Assembly (NCBI GenBank): GCA_035525225.1 | Contig: DATLFA010000057.1 | Span: 110,921 to 174,920 of the forward strand | Direction: 5' to 3' | Source of the DNA: DATLFA01 sp035525225 | Lineage (GTDB): Bacteria; Actinomycetota; Acidimicrobiia; Acidimicrobiales; WLNW01 | Length of the DNA stretch: 64,000 nt | The notes under the pieces: generated by a model | The model's database searches: none | The model's input: the letters and a program-made list of their open reading frames with translations, nothing else | What the model was told of the DNA's origin: nothing | Program-made: the position numbers and the translations under genes | Shown here: positions 1 through 9,876 of the stretch, one piece after another | Numbering within the stretch: the stretch's first letter is position 1 | Layout: every line of letters begins with the position of its first letter

Positions 1-447
1 TTCTACGTCGCGGTGACCCGCGCCGAACACACCGTGCAGTGCTCGTGGTCCAAGGAGCGCCAATTCGGCGCGCGGGCGTCGTCGCGCAATCCATCGCCCT
101 ACCTCCAACTCGTCCAAGACGCGCTCGACGTGCTCACCAATACGGTTCGCCCGGTCGATCAGCGCCAGCAGGCCGCCGCGCAGCGCAAGCGTCTCGGTTC
201 GACCACCGGCCCCAAGACCGCGAACACCGATCCGCTTTTCGTCGCACTCAAGTCGTGGCGGAGTACCGCTTCGCGCGCGGCCAACGTGCCGGCGTATGTC
301 GTGTTCAACGACGCGACGCTCGAGGCGATCGCGACGACCAAACCGAAGACGCGCGCCGCGCTGGGTCGCGTGCCCGGCATCGGGCCGGTCAAGCTCGACA
401 GATACGCCGAAGCGCTGCTGCGTATCGTGAGCGAAACCGCGAGCTGA
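1..447 (+). CDS. UvrD/Rep-family DNA helicase with HRDC domain, C-terminal fragment
   Basis: This is the 3' end of a gene that begins before the window. The first codons read FYVAVTRAEH, the motif VI (FYVAxTRA) signature of superfamily 1A helicases such as UvrD, Rep and PcrA, which contacts ATP and DNA. About 60 residues later comes an HRDC domain (LFVALKSWRSTAS, then VPAYVVFNDATLEAIA and a VPGIGPVKL helix-hairpin-like turn). A UvrD core followed by HRDC resembles mycobacterial UvrD2, an ATP-dependent 3'-5' helicase of repair and replication. The open frame runs to the TGA at 445-447. It converges on the exonuclease III gene, with one copy of the GGGCC-type palindrome between them. The family is clear; the UvrD2 assignment is inference because the front of the protein is not visible. 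Confidence 0.88.
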   Translation, partial: FYVAVTRAEHTVQCSWSKERQFGARASSRNPSPYLQLVQDALDVLTNTVRPVDQRQQAAAQRKRLGSTTGPKTANTDPLFVALKSWRSTASRAANVPAYVVFNDATLEAIATTKPKTRAALGRVPGIGPVKLDRYAEALLRIVSETAS

Positions 448-461
448 GGGCCCGAGCGGCC
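448..461. repeat. Copy A of the GGGCCGCTCGGGCCC palindrome (reverse orientation)
   Basis: The first base after the helicase stop codon starts GGGCCCGAGCGGCC, 14 of the 15 core bases of an element found at four other places in the window. It can fold as GGGCC/GGCC(C) around a CGAGC loop. It lies between two convergent genes, where a weak bidirectional terminator would be plausible, but no T-tract follows. Confidence 0.55.
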
Positions 462-476
462 GCGCAGTGCGAAGAG

Positions 477-1253
477 TCAGTCCAAGTCGATGACGACCGG
501 CGCGTGATCGCTCGGCAACTCACCTTTGCGGGCATTGCGGTCGATCAGTGCACGCCGGGAACGGGCGGCGATCGACTCGGTGGCGAGCACCAGGTCGATG
601 CGCAAACCCATGCGCTTGTGGAAGTTGCCACCGCGATAATCCCACCAGGAATACAGCCCGGCTTCCTCATGATGCCGGCGAAACACGTCGACCAAGCCCC
701 ACTCGACCAAACGCGCCAGCGCGGCCCGTTCGGGTGGGCTCGTATGCGTCTCGCCTTCGAACTTCTTGGGGTCCCACACGTCGCGATCGTCGGGTGCGAT
801 GTTGAAATCACCTGTCAACATCAACGCCCCTGTCGGCTCGTAGTGGTCGATATGAGCGCGTAGGCGGCTCATCCATTGCAACTTGTATTGGTAGTGGTCG
901 TGGGCGAGGCCCCGACCATTGGGTACGTAGCAACTGGCGACACGGATGCCGCCACAGGTCGCCCAGCAGATGCGGGCGTCGGGATCGGCGTCGCCACCGT
1001 CGGCAAAGCCGGCCTGCGGGTCGTCGATGCCCACCCGCGACAGGATCGCGACACCGTTCCACTGGCCCTGGCCGTGATGGAACGACTCGTACCCGAGCGC
1101 GGCGAAACCCAGAGCAGGGAAGGCCTCGTCGCTCAGCTTCGTCTCTTGCAGGCACAACACGTCGGGCGTGAAATCGGCAATCCATGATTCGACGCGACCC
1201 AGACGCACGCCCAGCGAGTTCACATTCCATGTCGCGATGCGCATCGGGTTCAC
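477..1253 (-). CDS. xthA: Exodeoxyribonuclease III
   Basis: AP endonuclease/3'-5' exonuclease of the endonuclease-exonuclease-phosphatase fold, acting in base excision repair. The 258-aa length is typical. The N-terminus reads MRIATWNVNS (metal ligand Asn). LCLQETKL carries the catalytic Glu, LTGDFNIAP the Asp/Asn pair, and SDHAPVVIDLD at the end holds the catalytic Asp-His. The start at 1253 gives MNPMRIATWNV; the in-frame ATG at 1244 would give a standard MRIATWN start and is equally possible. The start codon at 1253 overlaps the stop of the upstream SnoaL-like gene as ATGA, so the two are probably translationally coupled. Confidence 0.95.
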   Translation of the reverse strand: MNPMRIATWNVNSLGVRLGRVESWIADFTPDVLCLQETKLSDEAFPALGFAALGYESFHHGQGQWNGVAILSRVGIDDPQAGFADGGDADPDARICWATCGGIRVASCYVPNGRGLAHDHYQYKLQWMSRLRAHIDHYEPTGALMLTGDFNIAPDDRDVWDPKKFEGETHTSPPERAALARLVEWGLVDVFRRHHEEAGLYSWWDYRGGNFHKRMGLRIDLVLATESIAARSRRALIDRNARKGELPSDHAPVVIDLD

Positions 1254-1717
1254 CCGGCCGTCGATGACAGGAACTCGCGGGCGTGGCGAGTCAAATCACC
1301 GACGAAGTACGGCACGGCCTGGCGCTCGGAGAATCGCCACGAACCGTCGGTTTTGACGAACTCGTCGATGTAGCCACCCACGAAGATGACCTGCAACGGG
1401 AAGTCGGGAAGCGCTTGGTAGACGGTGACGTACGAACGGGCCCGTGCACTCTGCGCGTCGTCCGCCACGTCGATCTCGATGTTGGTCGTGACGTGACGCG
1501 TCTGTGGCGAGCCTTCGTAGAGCAGGCAGTTGGCACGGTGATACTCGAGGACCTCGATGGCACCGTGGAGTGTCGACAGCGGGCCGACCACCCGAGCATC
1601 AGCGAACAACCGTGAGTAACCCTCGAAGTCCCCACTGTCATAGAGGCGACAGTACAGCGACATGAGATTTTCGATCTGGCCTCGGTCATCCACGCGCCGA
1701 AGGCTAGCTGCGGCCAC
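1250..1717 (-). CDS. SnoaL-like/NTF2-fold protein
   Basis: A 155-aa protein of the NTF2-like superfamily (SnoaL_4 type), a cone-shaped fold used by small isomerases, dehydratases and ring-hydroxylating dioxygenase beta subunits. The signature is the N-terminal helix IENLMSLYCRLYDSGDFEGYSRLFA, here shown by IENLMSLYCRLYD and FEGYSRLFA, then TRHVTTNIEIDV and a C-terminal strand GSWRFSERQAVPYFVG. The substrate cannot be told from sequence. It is the first gene of a two-gene run with xthA, joined by an ATGA overlap, although no functional link to DNA repair is obvious. Confidence 0.8.
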   Translation of the reverse strand: MAAASLRRVDDRGQIENLMSLYCRLYDSGDFEGYSRLFADARVVGPLSTLHGAIEVLEYHRANCLLYEGSPQTRHVTTNIEIDVADDAQSARARSYVTVYQALPDFPLQVIFVGGYIDEFVKTDGSWRFSERQAVPYFVGDLTRHAREFLSSTAG

Positions 1718-1749
1718 CAGGACGGGGCATGCCCTCCTAGACTCACGGC

Positions 1750-4700
1750 GTGAGCGAGGATCGCGCTAATGTTCCCCTCGGCCAGAACGCATGGCTGGTC
1801 GACGAGATGTACGAGCAGTACCGGGCCAACCCGAATTCGGTCAGCCCCAGCTGGCAGGAGTTCTTCGCCGACTACGGCAACGACAAGTCCGAGGTCATCA
1901 CCGGCGCCGTCAAAGCGCGGCTGACGACCGCCGCCGCGACGACGGCGCCCCCCGCTACCACCGCGGCAGCCGGAGCCTCGCCGAGCACGGCGGCCGACGC
2001 ACCGGGCGAGCCCATGCGCGGCGCGGCTGCTCGCATCGTCGCCAACATGCAGGCGAGCCTGCAAGTTCCCACTGCGACCTCGTTTCGCGAGGTCCCGGCT
2101 CGACTGCTCGAGGTCAATCGTTCGATCCTGACCAACTACCTGCAACGTACGCGTGGCGCCAAGGTCAGTTTCACTCACGTCATCGGCTACGCGGTCGTAC
2201 GCGCGATCGCCGATGCGATGCCGGTCATGAACTCGTCGTTTCTCGCCGACGCCGCGGGCCAGCCCCGCGTCGTCCGTCACGAACATGTCAATCTCGGCAT
2301 CGCGGTCGACGTCGAGAAGGCCGATCACTCACGCACGCTTCTCGTGCCCTGTATCAAAGGCGCCGACACGCTCGACTTCCAAGGATTCGTCGACGCGTAC
2401 GAGGAGGTCATCCGCAAGGTCCGCTCCAACAAGCTCGCACCCGACGACATGGCGGGCACGACCGTCTCGTTGACCAACCCCGGCACGCTGGGCACCGTGC
2501 AGTCCGTACCCCGGCTCATGCCGGGCCAGGGGGTCATCGTCGGTGTCGGCACGATCGACTATCCCACCGCGTTTCGCGCAGCAGACCCTGCGGTGCTCGC
2601 CGACATGGGTATCTCCAAGACCGTCACCATCACCTCCACCTACGACCACCGCATCATCCAAGGCGCCGAGTCGGGTCTGTTCCTCAAGAAGGTCCACGAA
2701 CTGCTACTCGGCGAAGACGATTTCTACGTCGACATCTTCCGCTCGTTCAACGTGCCCTACGAAGCGGTCAAGTGGCGCAAGGACGTCAACCCCGTTGATC
2801 ACGAAGATGTGCTGCTCGAAAAGCACATGCAGGTGCAGACTCTCATCAACACGTTCCGTGTGCGCGGCCATCTCATCGCCGATCTCGACCCGTTGGCGTG
2901 GAAGGAGCCCAAGACGCACCCCGAGCTCGACCCTGCGTACTACGGCCTGACGATTTGGGATCTACAGCGCGAGTTTCTGATCCTCGGCCTCGGCGGCACG
3001 CACGCGCGGCTCGGCCAGCAACGGCGCATGCGCCTCGAGGACATCCTCAAGATGTTGCGCGACGCCTATTGCCGCACAATCGGCATCGACTACATGCACA
3101 TCCAGAATCCCGCCGAAAAAGAATGGATCCAGCGCCAAGTCGAAGGCGTGACCATGTCGATCAGCAACGATGAGCAGCATCACATCCTCGAGCTCCTCAA
3201 CGCCGCCGAAGCACTCGAGCGCTTTCTCGCCACCAAGTACCTCGGGCAAAAGCGATTCGGGATCGAGGGCGCCGAGTCCGCCATCCCCATCCTCGACAAG
3301 ATCCTCGGCGAAGCCGCCGATGCCGGCCTCGACTCCGGCTACATCGGCATGGCGCACCGCGGCCGGCTCAACGTGCTCGTCAACATCGTCGGCAAGAGCT
3401 ACGGCCAACTGTTCACCGAGTTCGAGGGCAACGTGTCGCCCGACTCCATCCAGGGCTCGGGCGATGTCAAGTATCACCTCGGCCAGTCGGGCAAGTTCGA
3501 GAGCCGTGCCGGCAAGGTCATCCCCGTCGAGTTGGCCGCCAACCCGTCGCACCTCGAGGCGGTCGATCCCGTCGTCGTAGGCATGGCCCGGGCGCGGATG
3601 GATCAGATCGACCCGCCCGGTCGCTATCCGGTGCTGCCGATCCTGATCCATGGTGACGCGGCATTCGCCGGCCAAGGTGTCGTCGCCGAGACCCTCAACC
3701 TGTCACAGATCAAGGGCTACCGGGTCGGCGGCACGGTGCATCTCGTGATCGACAACCAGGTGGGGTTCACCACGACTCCCGACGCCGCTCGTTCGTCGGT
3801 GTACTCGACCGACGTCGCCCGCATGATCCAGGCGCCGATCTTCCATGTCAACGGGGACGACCCCGAGGCGTGCGTGCGGGTCGCGAAGCTGGCGTTCGAC
3901 TATCGCCAGGCCTTCAACAAAGACGTCGTAATCGACATGATCTGTTATCGGCGCCACGGTCACAACGAGGCCGACGATCCCAGTTACACGCTGCCGCTCA
4001 TGTACAACAAGATCGAGAATCGGCGCAGTGTGCGCAAGCTCTACACCGAAGCGTTGATCAAGCGCGGCGATCTCTCGCTCGAGGAAGCCGAGAAGTCACT
4101 CGAGAGCTTCCAGTTGCGGCTACAGCGCGCGCTCGACGAGACACGCTCGTCGGCCCCCGCCCCCGACATCAAGGCAAAGGCGCCACCACCGCCCGTCGGC
4201 GTGCTGCCGCACGCGCAAACGGCGGTCGACGGGGCCACGCTCGAGCGGGGGTACCACGCGCTGTCGACTTGGCCTCCAGAATTCGACGTGCACCCCAAGC
4301 TGCAGCGCCAGTTCGAGCAGCGTGACGGGATGTGGCAGTCGGGCGAGATCGACTGGGCACTGGGCGAAGCGCTGGCATTCGGCACATTGCTCGACCAAGG
4401 GATCTCGGTGCGGCTGACGGGCCAGGACACCCGGCGGGGCACGTTCTCGCACCGCCATTCGACACTGGTCGACTTCGTGACCGGTGAGGATCATGTGCCG
4501 TTGTCGACGCTGTCGCGCAACGGATCGCGGTTCTGGTGCTACGACTCGCTGCTGTCCGAGTACGCCGCCCTCGGATTCGAGTACGGCTATTCGGTGAACA
4601 GCAAGGACGTCCTCACCATTTGGGAAGCGCAGTTCGGCGACTTCTTCAATGGCGCGCAGATCATCATCGATCAGTTCGTCGTGGCGGCCGAGGACAAGTG

Positions 4701-5376
4701 GGGGCAGACATCCGGTCTCGTCATGTTGTTGCCGCATGGCTACGAAGGACAGGGGCCGGAGCACTCGTCGGCCCGCATCGAGCGCTTCTTGACCCTTGCG
4801 GCCGACGACAACATCCAAGTATGCAACCCGACGACCGCGGCGCAGTATTTCCACCTGTTGCGCCGCCAGATGCTGCGATCACTGCGCCGTCCCCTCATCG
4901 TGTTCACGCCGAAATCGCTCCTGCGGGCGCGGACGTCGCGCTCGAAGATCGATGAGCTGACCTCTGGCACCTTCGAAGAGGTACTCGACGATCCGGGGTC
5001 AGTCCCTCGCGACGAAGTGAGCCGCGTCGTGTTCGCGTCGGGCAAGGTCGCGTTCGACGCGATCGCGGCGCGCGACGCCCGGGGTTCGACGCAGGTAGCA
5101 GTGGTCCGCGTCGAGCAGCTCTACCCGTGGCCGTATGGGGGCGTCGAAGCCATCGTCAGCTCTTACCCGAACGCCAACGAGATCGTGTGGCTGCAAGAAG
5201 AGCCCGAGAACATGGGCGCATGGAACTTCGTCAAGGGCAAGCTCTACGAGCACTACGACGACACGCACAAGATCGAGCGTGTGTCTCGCTACGAGTCCGG
5301 CAGCCCCGCCACGGGGTCGGCCGCAGTCCACGCACAAGAGCAGGCAGCGCTGATCGAGCGCGCCGTCATCCTCTGA
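1750..5376 (+). CDS. kgd: Multifunctional 2-oxoglutarate decarboxylase / dehydrogenase E1-E2 (Kgd, SucA type)
   Basis: A 1208-aa enzyme with the actinobacterial fused architecture. A short E1 N-terminal segment (MYEQYRANPNSVSPSWQEFF) is followed by an Ala/Pro-rich linker. Then comes an E2-type acyltransferase domain at about residues 95-330 ending with DHRIIQGAESG (catalytic His near residue 299), without its own lipoyl domain. The ThDP-dependent 2-oxoglutarate decarboxylase follows, with HLEAVDPVVVG, GDAAFAGQG near 635 and a DNQVGFTT cofactor loop, and then the C-terminal transketolase-like part. It converts 2-oxoglutarate to succinic semialdehyde or succinyl-CoA in the TCA cycle. The GTG start has TAGACT at 1738-1743, 6 nt upstream, and no Shine-Dalgarno, so the mRNA is probably leaderless. 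Confidence 0.96.
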   Translation: MSEDRANVPLGQNAWLVDEMYEQYRANPNSVSPSWQEFFADYGNDKSEVITGAVKARLTTAAATTAPPATTAAAGASPSTAADAPGEPMRGAAARIVANMQASLQVPTATSFREVPARLLEVNRSILTNYLQRTRGAKVSFTHVIGYAVVRAIADAMPVMNSSFLADAAGQPRVVRHEHVNLGIAVDVEKADHSRTLLVPCIKGADTLDFQGFVDAYEEVIRKVRSNKLAPDDMAGTTVSLTNPGTLGTVQSVPRLMPGQGVIVGVGTIDYPTAFRAADPAVLADMGISKTVTITSTYDHRIIQGAESGLFLKKVHELLLGEDDFYVDIFRSFNVPYEAVKWRKDVNPVDHEDVLLEKHMQVQTLINTFRVRGHLIADLDPLAWKEPKTHPELDPAYYGLTIWDLQREFLILGLGGTHARLGQQRRMRLEDILKMLRDAYCRTIGIDYMHIQNPAEKEWIQRQVEGVTMSISNDEQHHILELLNAAEALERFLATKYLGQKRFGIEGAESAIPILDKILGEAADAGLDSGYIGMAHRGRLNVLVNIVGKSYGQLFTEFEGNVSPDSIQGSGDVKYHLGQSGKFESRAGKVIPVELAANPSHLEAVDPVVVGMARARMDQIDPPGRYPVLPILIHGDAAFAGQGVVAETLNLSQIKGYRVGGTVHLVIDNQVGFTTTPDAARSSVYSTDVARMIQAPIFHVNGDDPEACVRVAKLAFDYRQAFNKDVVIDMICYRRHGHNEADDPSYTLPLMYNKIENRRSVRKLYTEALIKRGDLSLEEAEKSLESFQLRLQRALDETRSSAPAPDIKAKAPPPPVGVLPHAQTAVDGATLERGYHALSTWPPEFDVHPKLQRQFEQRDGMWQSGEIDWALGEALAFGTLLDQGISVRLTGQDTRRGTFSHRHSTLVDFVTGEDHVPLSTLSRNGSRFWCYDSLLSEYAALGFEYGYSVNSKDVLTIWEAQFGDFFNGAQIIIDQFVVAAEDKWGQTSGLVMLLPHGYEGQGPEHSSARIERFLTLAADDNIQVCNPTTAAQYFHLLRRQMLRSLRRPLIVFTPKSLLRARTSRSKIDELTSGTFEEVLDDPGSVPRDEVSRVVFASGKVAFDAIAARDARGSTQVAVVRVEQLYPWPYGGVEAIVSSYPNANEIVWLQEEPENMGAWNFVKGKLYEHYDDTHKIERVSRYESGSPATGSAAVHAQEQAALIERAVIL

Positions 5377-5386
5377 GGCAGGGAGT

Positions 5387-5406
5387 CCGGCGAGGAATCG
5401 CGCCGG
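5387..5406. terminator. Possible bidirectional hairpin between convergent kgd and HAD gene
   Basis: CCGGCG at 5387-5392 pairs with CGCCGG at 5401-5406 around an 8-nt loop. It occupies the 31-nt gap between two convergent stop codons. No T-tract follows on either strand, so termination is only a suggestion from position. Confidence 0.3.
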
Positions 5407-5407
5407 C

Positions 5408-6016
5408 TCAGCCGAGCAGCGCAGCCAACTCGCCCGCCGCGACGACCGGATCGATCACCTTGATCGTCGTCATGCCGATCGCGCGCGCCGGCTTGAGGTT
5501 GACACCGAGATCGTCGAGGAACACACAGCGCCGCGGCGCGACGCCGAGACGGTCACAGGCACGGAGATAGATGGCGGGATCGGGCTTGCGCACGCCCTCG
5601 ACACTCGATTCGACGATCACATCGAATGACTCGAGCACATCGGCGATCAGCGAGTCAGCGCGATTCATCGGATGCAGGTTGTTGGTGATCATGCCCAGCT
5701 TGAAACGGCCCCGCAGCCGCCCCACGAGCTCGATCATCTCGGTGGCGCGCTCGCTCTTCATGCAGCTCAGCACGGCGTCGGCGTCGACCCGGAACCCATG
5801 GGTCGCAGCCTCGATCGTGTAGGCGCGGCAGAACGCGTCACGGTCGATCTCACCCCGCTCGTAGCGAGCCCAGGCGTTGGTGTCGGCGTTGGTGGCGTTG
5901 ATCGTTCGGATGGTGTCGGCCGGCAGACCGTTGTCGAGTTCGTAGCGGGAGAATCCCGCGAACGGACCAGAGACGAGAACGCCACCCATATCGAAGAGCA
6001 CTGCGTCGAACAGCAT
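5408..6016 (-). CDS. HAD-superfamily hydrolase (subfamily IA)
   Basis: A phosphatase-like HAD protein of 202 aa from the ATG at 6016. Motif I is FDMGGVLV (nucleophile Asp, with Gly where many HADs have the second Asp), motif II is ITNN, motif III the Lys in VRKPDPAIY, and motif IV VFLDDLGVN. The Gly in motif I is also seen in sugar-phosphate phosphatases such as YihX and in epoxide-hydrolase-associated HADs. The substrate is unknown. A longer reading frame back to 6085 exists, but that extra N-terminus is not HAD-like and would overlap the divergent gene, so 6016 is preferred. Confidence 0.85.
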   Translation of the reverse strand: MLFDAVLFDMGGVLVSGPFAGFSRYELDNGLPADTIRTINATNADTNAWARYERGEIDRDAFCRAYTIEAATHGFRVDADAVLSCMKSERATEMIELVGRLRGRFKLGMITNNLHPMNRADSLIADVLESFDVIVESSVEGVRKPDPAIYLRACDRLGVAPRRCVFLDDLGVNLKPARAIGMTTIKVIDPVVAAGELAALLG

Positions 6017-6083
6017 ACGATCACCCGAAAAAACATTCGCGTCGATGATGACACGATGATCGTACGGCGCGTGATTGACTGGC

Positions 6084-7643
6084 ATGGTGTTCGAGCCTCA
6101 ATCAACGACCGATGCGCAGCCCGGCGACGCGCCGAAGGCGTCCTCGACCAAGTTGGTACCCAAGATGCCGCCTCCGGTGAGGGCGCCGGCAAAACGGCCG
6201 GCTTCGCACCGACGCGACGACAAGCACAAGTCGCATCTGGTGGTCGACGGGTCCAACATCGCCACCGAGGGACGCAACCTACCCAGCATGGCGCAACTCG
6301 AAGATGCGCTCGATGCGTTCGTCAAGGAGCACCCCTTCAACGTCGTGACGGTCATCGTCGACGCGACGTTCGGGCATCGCATCAGCCCCAAAGAGAAGCG
6401 CTGGTACGAGGAAGCCATCTCGTCCAACGGCATGATCACTCCGCCCGCGGGTGCGATCGGCCGCGGCGATGCGTTCATCCTCGAGGTGGCGCGGCGGGCC
6501 GATGCAGTCGTGTTGTCGAACGACTCCTTCCAGGAGTTCCATGGTGCGCACCCCTGGCTCTTCGAAGAGGGGCGCCTCTACGGAGGAAAGCCAATTCCCC
6601 ACGTCGGATGGGTATTCGTGCCTCGCGCGCCGGTGCGGGGAGCGACGAGCCGGCGGGCCGTGCGCACCGCCAAAGAGCGCGATACCGAGACTGTGCCCGA
6701 GACACGCACACCCGCAGCCAAACCCGAGGCGACGCCGCGCGCCGCCACCGCCGCCACCGCCACCAAAGCCGACGCGACCGCGCGAACTCACGTCGAGGCG
6801 AATCCCGAGACCGCGGCGCCGCCCGAACGTCGCCCGCGGCGTTCGACGCGCGCGCCGCGCGAGACGGCGACGAAGCGCGGCGCGGCGACCGCATCGACGC
6901 CTGACGTCGATGACGCGACCTCTGCTTCCCCACAAGCGTCACCAGTCACACCAAGGACCACAACAGCACCGTCATCCACAGATGACGCGAACGGCAAGGA
7001 CGCGAAATCGTTCAACGATGCCGCTGCATTTCGCGCATTTGCGCGCAAGTTTCCCGTCGGTGCGCCGGTCGACATCACGATCGAGCGGTTTTCCTCGCAT
7101 GGTGCATACGGATCGCACGGCGACGTCGTGTGCTACATCCCGACGAAGCTCTTGAGTGAACCTCCACCGGCGCGAGCGCGCGATGTTCTGCGCATCGGGT
7201 CGGTTGTGACGCTTCACGTTCACACGTTGCACGACGACACTCGCGGCATCGATCTCGCAGCATTCACCACTTCACCTCCTCATATGGTTTACTCTGGTGC
7301 GCGACGTTCCACCCCGACGTCTTCTGACACTGAATCATCGGTAGACGAAACTTCGGGGCTCGGGAACGACGAGCCCACAAGGAGAGGCGAACTAGTGGCA
7401 GCAAAGAAGAAAGCAGCGAAGAAGTCAACGAAGAAGGCAGCGAAGAGGGCTCCGGCCAAGAAAGCTGCAAAGAGGGCTCCGGCCAAGAAAGCTGCAAAGA
7501 AGAAGACAGCGAGGAAAGCAACGAAGAAGACAGCCAAGAAAGCGACCAAGAAGACAGCGAAGAAAGCTGGCGGTCGTAAGAAGGCAGCGAAGAAAGCTGG
7601 TGGCCGCAAGAAGGCCGCCAAGAAGGCCACCAAGAAGGCCTGA
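6084..7643 (+). CDS. NYN (Zc3h12a-type) RNase - S1-like domain - histone H1-like lysine-rich tail fusion
   Basis: A 519-aa protein with three unlike parts. Residues about 50-180 are a PIN/NYN nuclease of the Zc3h12a RNase type: LVVDGSNIA, TVIVDATF, GRGDAFILEVARRAD and VVLSNDSFQEF supply the acidic residues. A long Ala/Thr/Arg/Pro-rich linker follows. Residues about 310-395 (FPVGAPVDITIERFSSHGAY, VVCYIPTKLL, VVTLHVHTLHDD) look like an S1/OB-type RNA-binding domain. From residue 438 the protein is almost only Lys, Ala, Arg and Thr in AAKK/APAKKAAKR repeats, as in bacterial histone H1-like proteins. The ATG at 6084 is chosen; TTG at 6075 is an alternative. Likely role (inference): RNA cleavage tethered to RNA or nucleoid. 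It ends in a strong terminator. See also the internal start at 7395. Confidence 0.75.
   Translation: MVFEPQSTTDAQPGDAPKASSTKLVPKMPPPVRAPAKRPASHRRDDKHKSHLVVDGSNIATEGRNLPSMAQLEDALDAFVKEHPFNVVTVIVDATFGHRISPKEKRWYEEAISSNGMITPPAGAIGRGDAFILEVARRADAVVLSNDSFQEFHGAHPWLFEEGRLYGGKPIPHVGWVFVPRAPVRGATSRRAVRTAKERDTETVPETRTPAAKPEATPRAATAATATKADATARTHVEANPETAAPPERRPRRSTRAPRETATKRGAATASTPDVDDATSASPQASPVTPRTTTAPSSTDDANGKDAKSFNDAAAFRAFARKFPVGAPVDITIERFSSHGAYGSHGDVVCYIPTKLLSEPPPARARDVLRIGSVVTLHVHTLHDDTRGIDLAAFTTSPPHMVYSGARRSTPTSSDTESSVDETSGLGNDEPTRRGELVAAKKKAAKKSTKKAAKRAPAKKAAKRAPAKKAAKKKTARKATKKTAKKATKKTAKKAGGRKKAAKKAGGRKKAAKKATKKA
7395..7643 (+). CDS. Possible separate product: histone H1-like basic protein from an internal in-frame start
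   Basis: Within the fusion gene and in the same frame, a GTG at 7395 is preceded at 7379-7387 by AAGGAGAGG, one of the best Shine-Dalgarno sequences in the window, with 7-nt spacing. Translation from here gives an 82-aa protein starting MAAKKKAAKKSTKKAAKR that consists wholly of the Lys/Ala/Arg tail, very like stand-alone histone H1/Hc1-like nucleoid proteins. A TANNNT hexamer (TACTCT, 7290-7295) could be an internal -10. Either the gene makes two products or two former genes are joined without a stop codon. The same terminator at 7663 serves both. Confidence 0.5.
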   Translation: MAAKKKAAKKSTKKAAKRAPAKKAAKRAPAKKAAKKKTARKATKKTAKKATKKTAKKAGGRKKAAKKAGGRKKAAKKATKKA

Positions 7644-7662
7644 ACGCTTCAACTCTTCTTCT

Positions 7663-7702
7663 GTAAGGAGCCCCTGCGAAACGCAGGGGCTCCTTACTTT
7701 TT
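7663..7702 (+). terminator. Rho-independent terminator after the NYN/histone-tail gene
   Basis: A perfect 16-bp stem: GTAAGGAGCCCCTGCG at 7663-7678 pairs with CGCAGGGGCTCCTTAC at 7682-7697 across an AAA loop, followed by TTTTT at 7698-7702. It is by far the strongest intrinsic terminator in the window and suggests high transcript flux from the upstream gene. Confidence 0.95.
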
Positions 7703-7747
7703 GCGGCTAGGCGGTAAGCCGCGATATGACCGATAGCCTCCGGCGCG

Positions 7748-9451
<1,704 letters not shown>

Positions 9452-9565
9452 CGCTCGCTCGCATAGGTGCAGGCCGAGCCGGTTCGGTGAGCCAATCGGA
9501 CCAAAAGAACAATTCATACGGCACCGCAGGCTCAGCCGGGCGCCAAAGATGCCGATACATGTGTC

Positions 9566-9847
9566 ATGGCGACCACCATCGCAACCACGAACGAGGCACC
9601 GCGTCCCGACAAACGGCGGGCGCGGCGGCAGCGAAAATGGACGAGCCGGGCGGTGTTGCGCATCATCGAGCCTGGGAGCATGGTGGATTGCGCCCATTGC
9701 GGCCAGCGCGTCAAGTTCCAGGCCAGGCTGCGCCTACAACAGGTGATCTGCAACGTGTATAGCGACGGTGTGTGGGATCGAGTAGAGCACTTCCATGCGG
9801 TCTGCTACGAACAGGCCGCGCAGCCCTACGGCGACCCGGCCACCTGA
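9566..9847 (+). CDS. Small zinc-ribbon-like protein, unknown function
   Basis: A 93-aa protein I do not recognise by name. The N-terminus is strongly basic (RPDKRRARRQRKW). The middle reads MVDCAHCGQRVKFQARL, a CxxC knuckle, and the C-terminus has HFHAVCYEQA. The CxxC plus the later His/Cys would suit a zinc site. No Shine-Dalgarno is evident before the ATG. It stands alone after ettA, with codon use like its neighbours. A basic tail plus a zinc knuckle suggests nucleic-acid or ribosome binding, but this is inference. Confidence 0.65.
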   Translation: MATTIATTNEAPRPDKRRARRQRKWTSRAVLRIIEPGSMVDCAHCGQRVKFQARLRLQQVICNVYSDGVWDRVEHFHAVCYEQAAQPYGDPAT

Positions 9848-9876
9848 ACATCGCCCACTCGGGCGAGTGAAGGGCG

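Noticed and set aside
448..461. Calling every copy of the GGGCC palindrome a rho-independent terminator
   Set aside because: Only copy D is followed by even a short T-run after a stop codon; two copies are in divergent promoter regions and one is inside a gene.
7395..7640. Short tandem repeats resembling a CRISPR or satellite array
   Set aside because: The repeats are codons for Lys/Ala-rich AAKK and APAKKAAKR units in one open frame; there are no constant repeat-spacer units.
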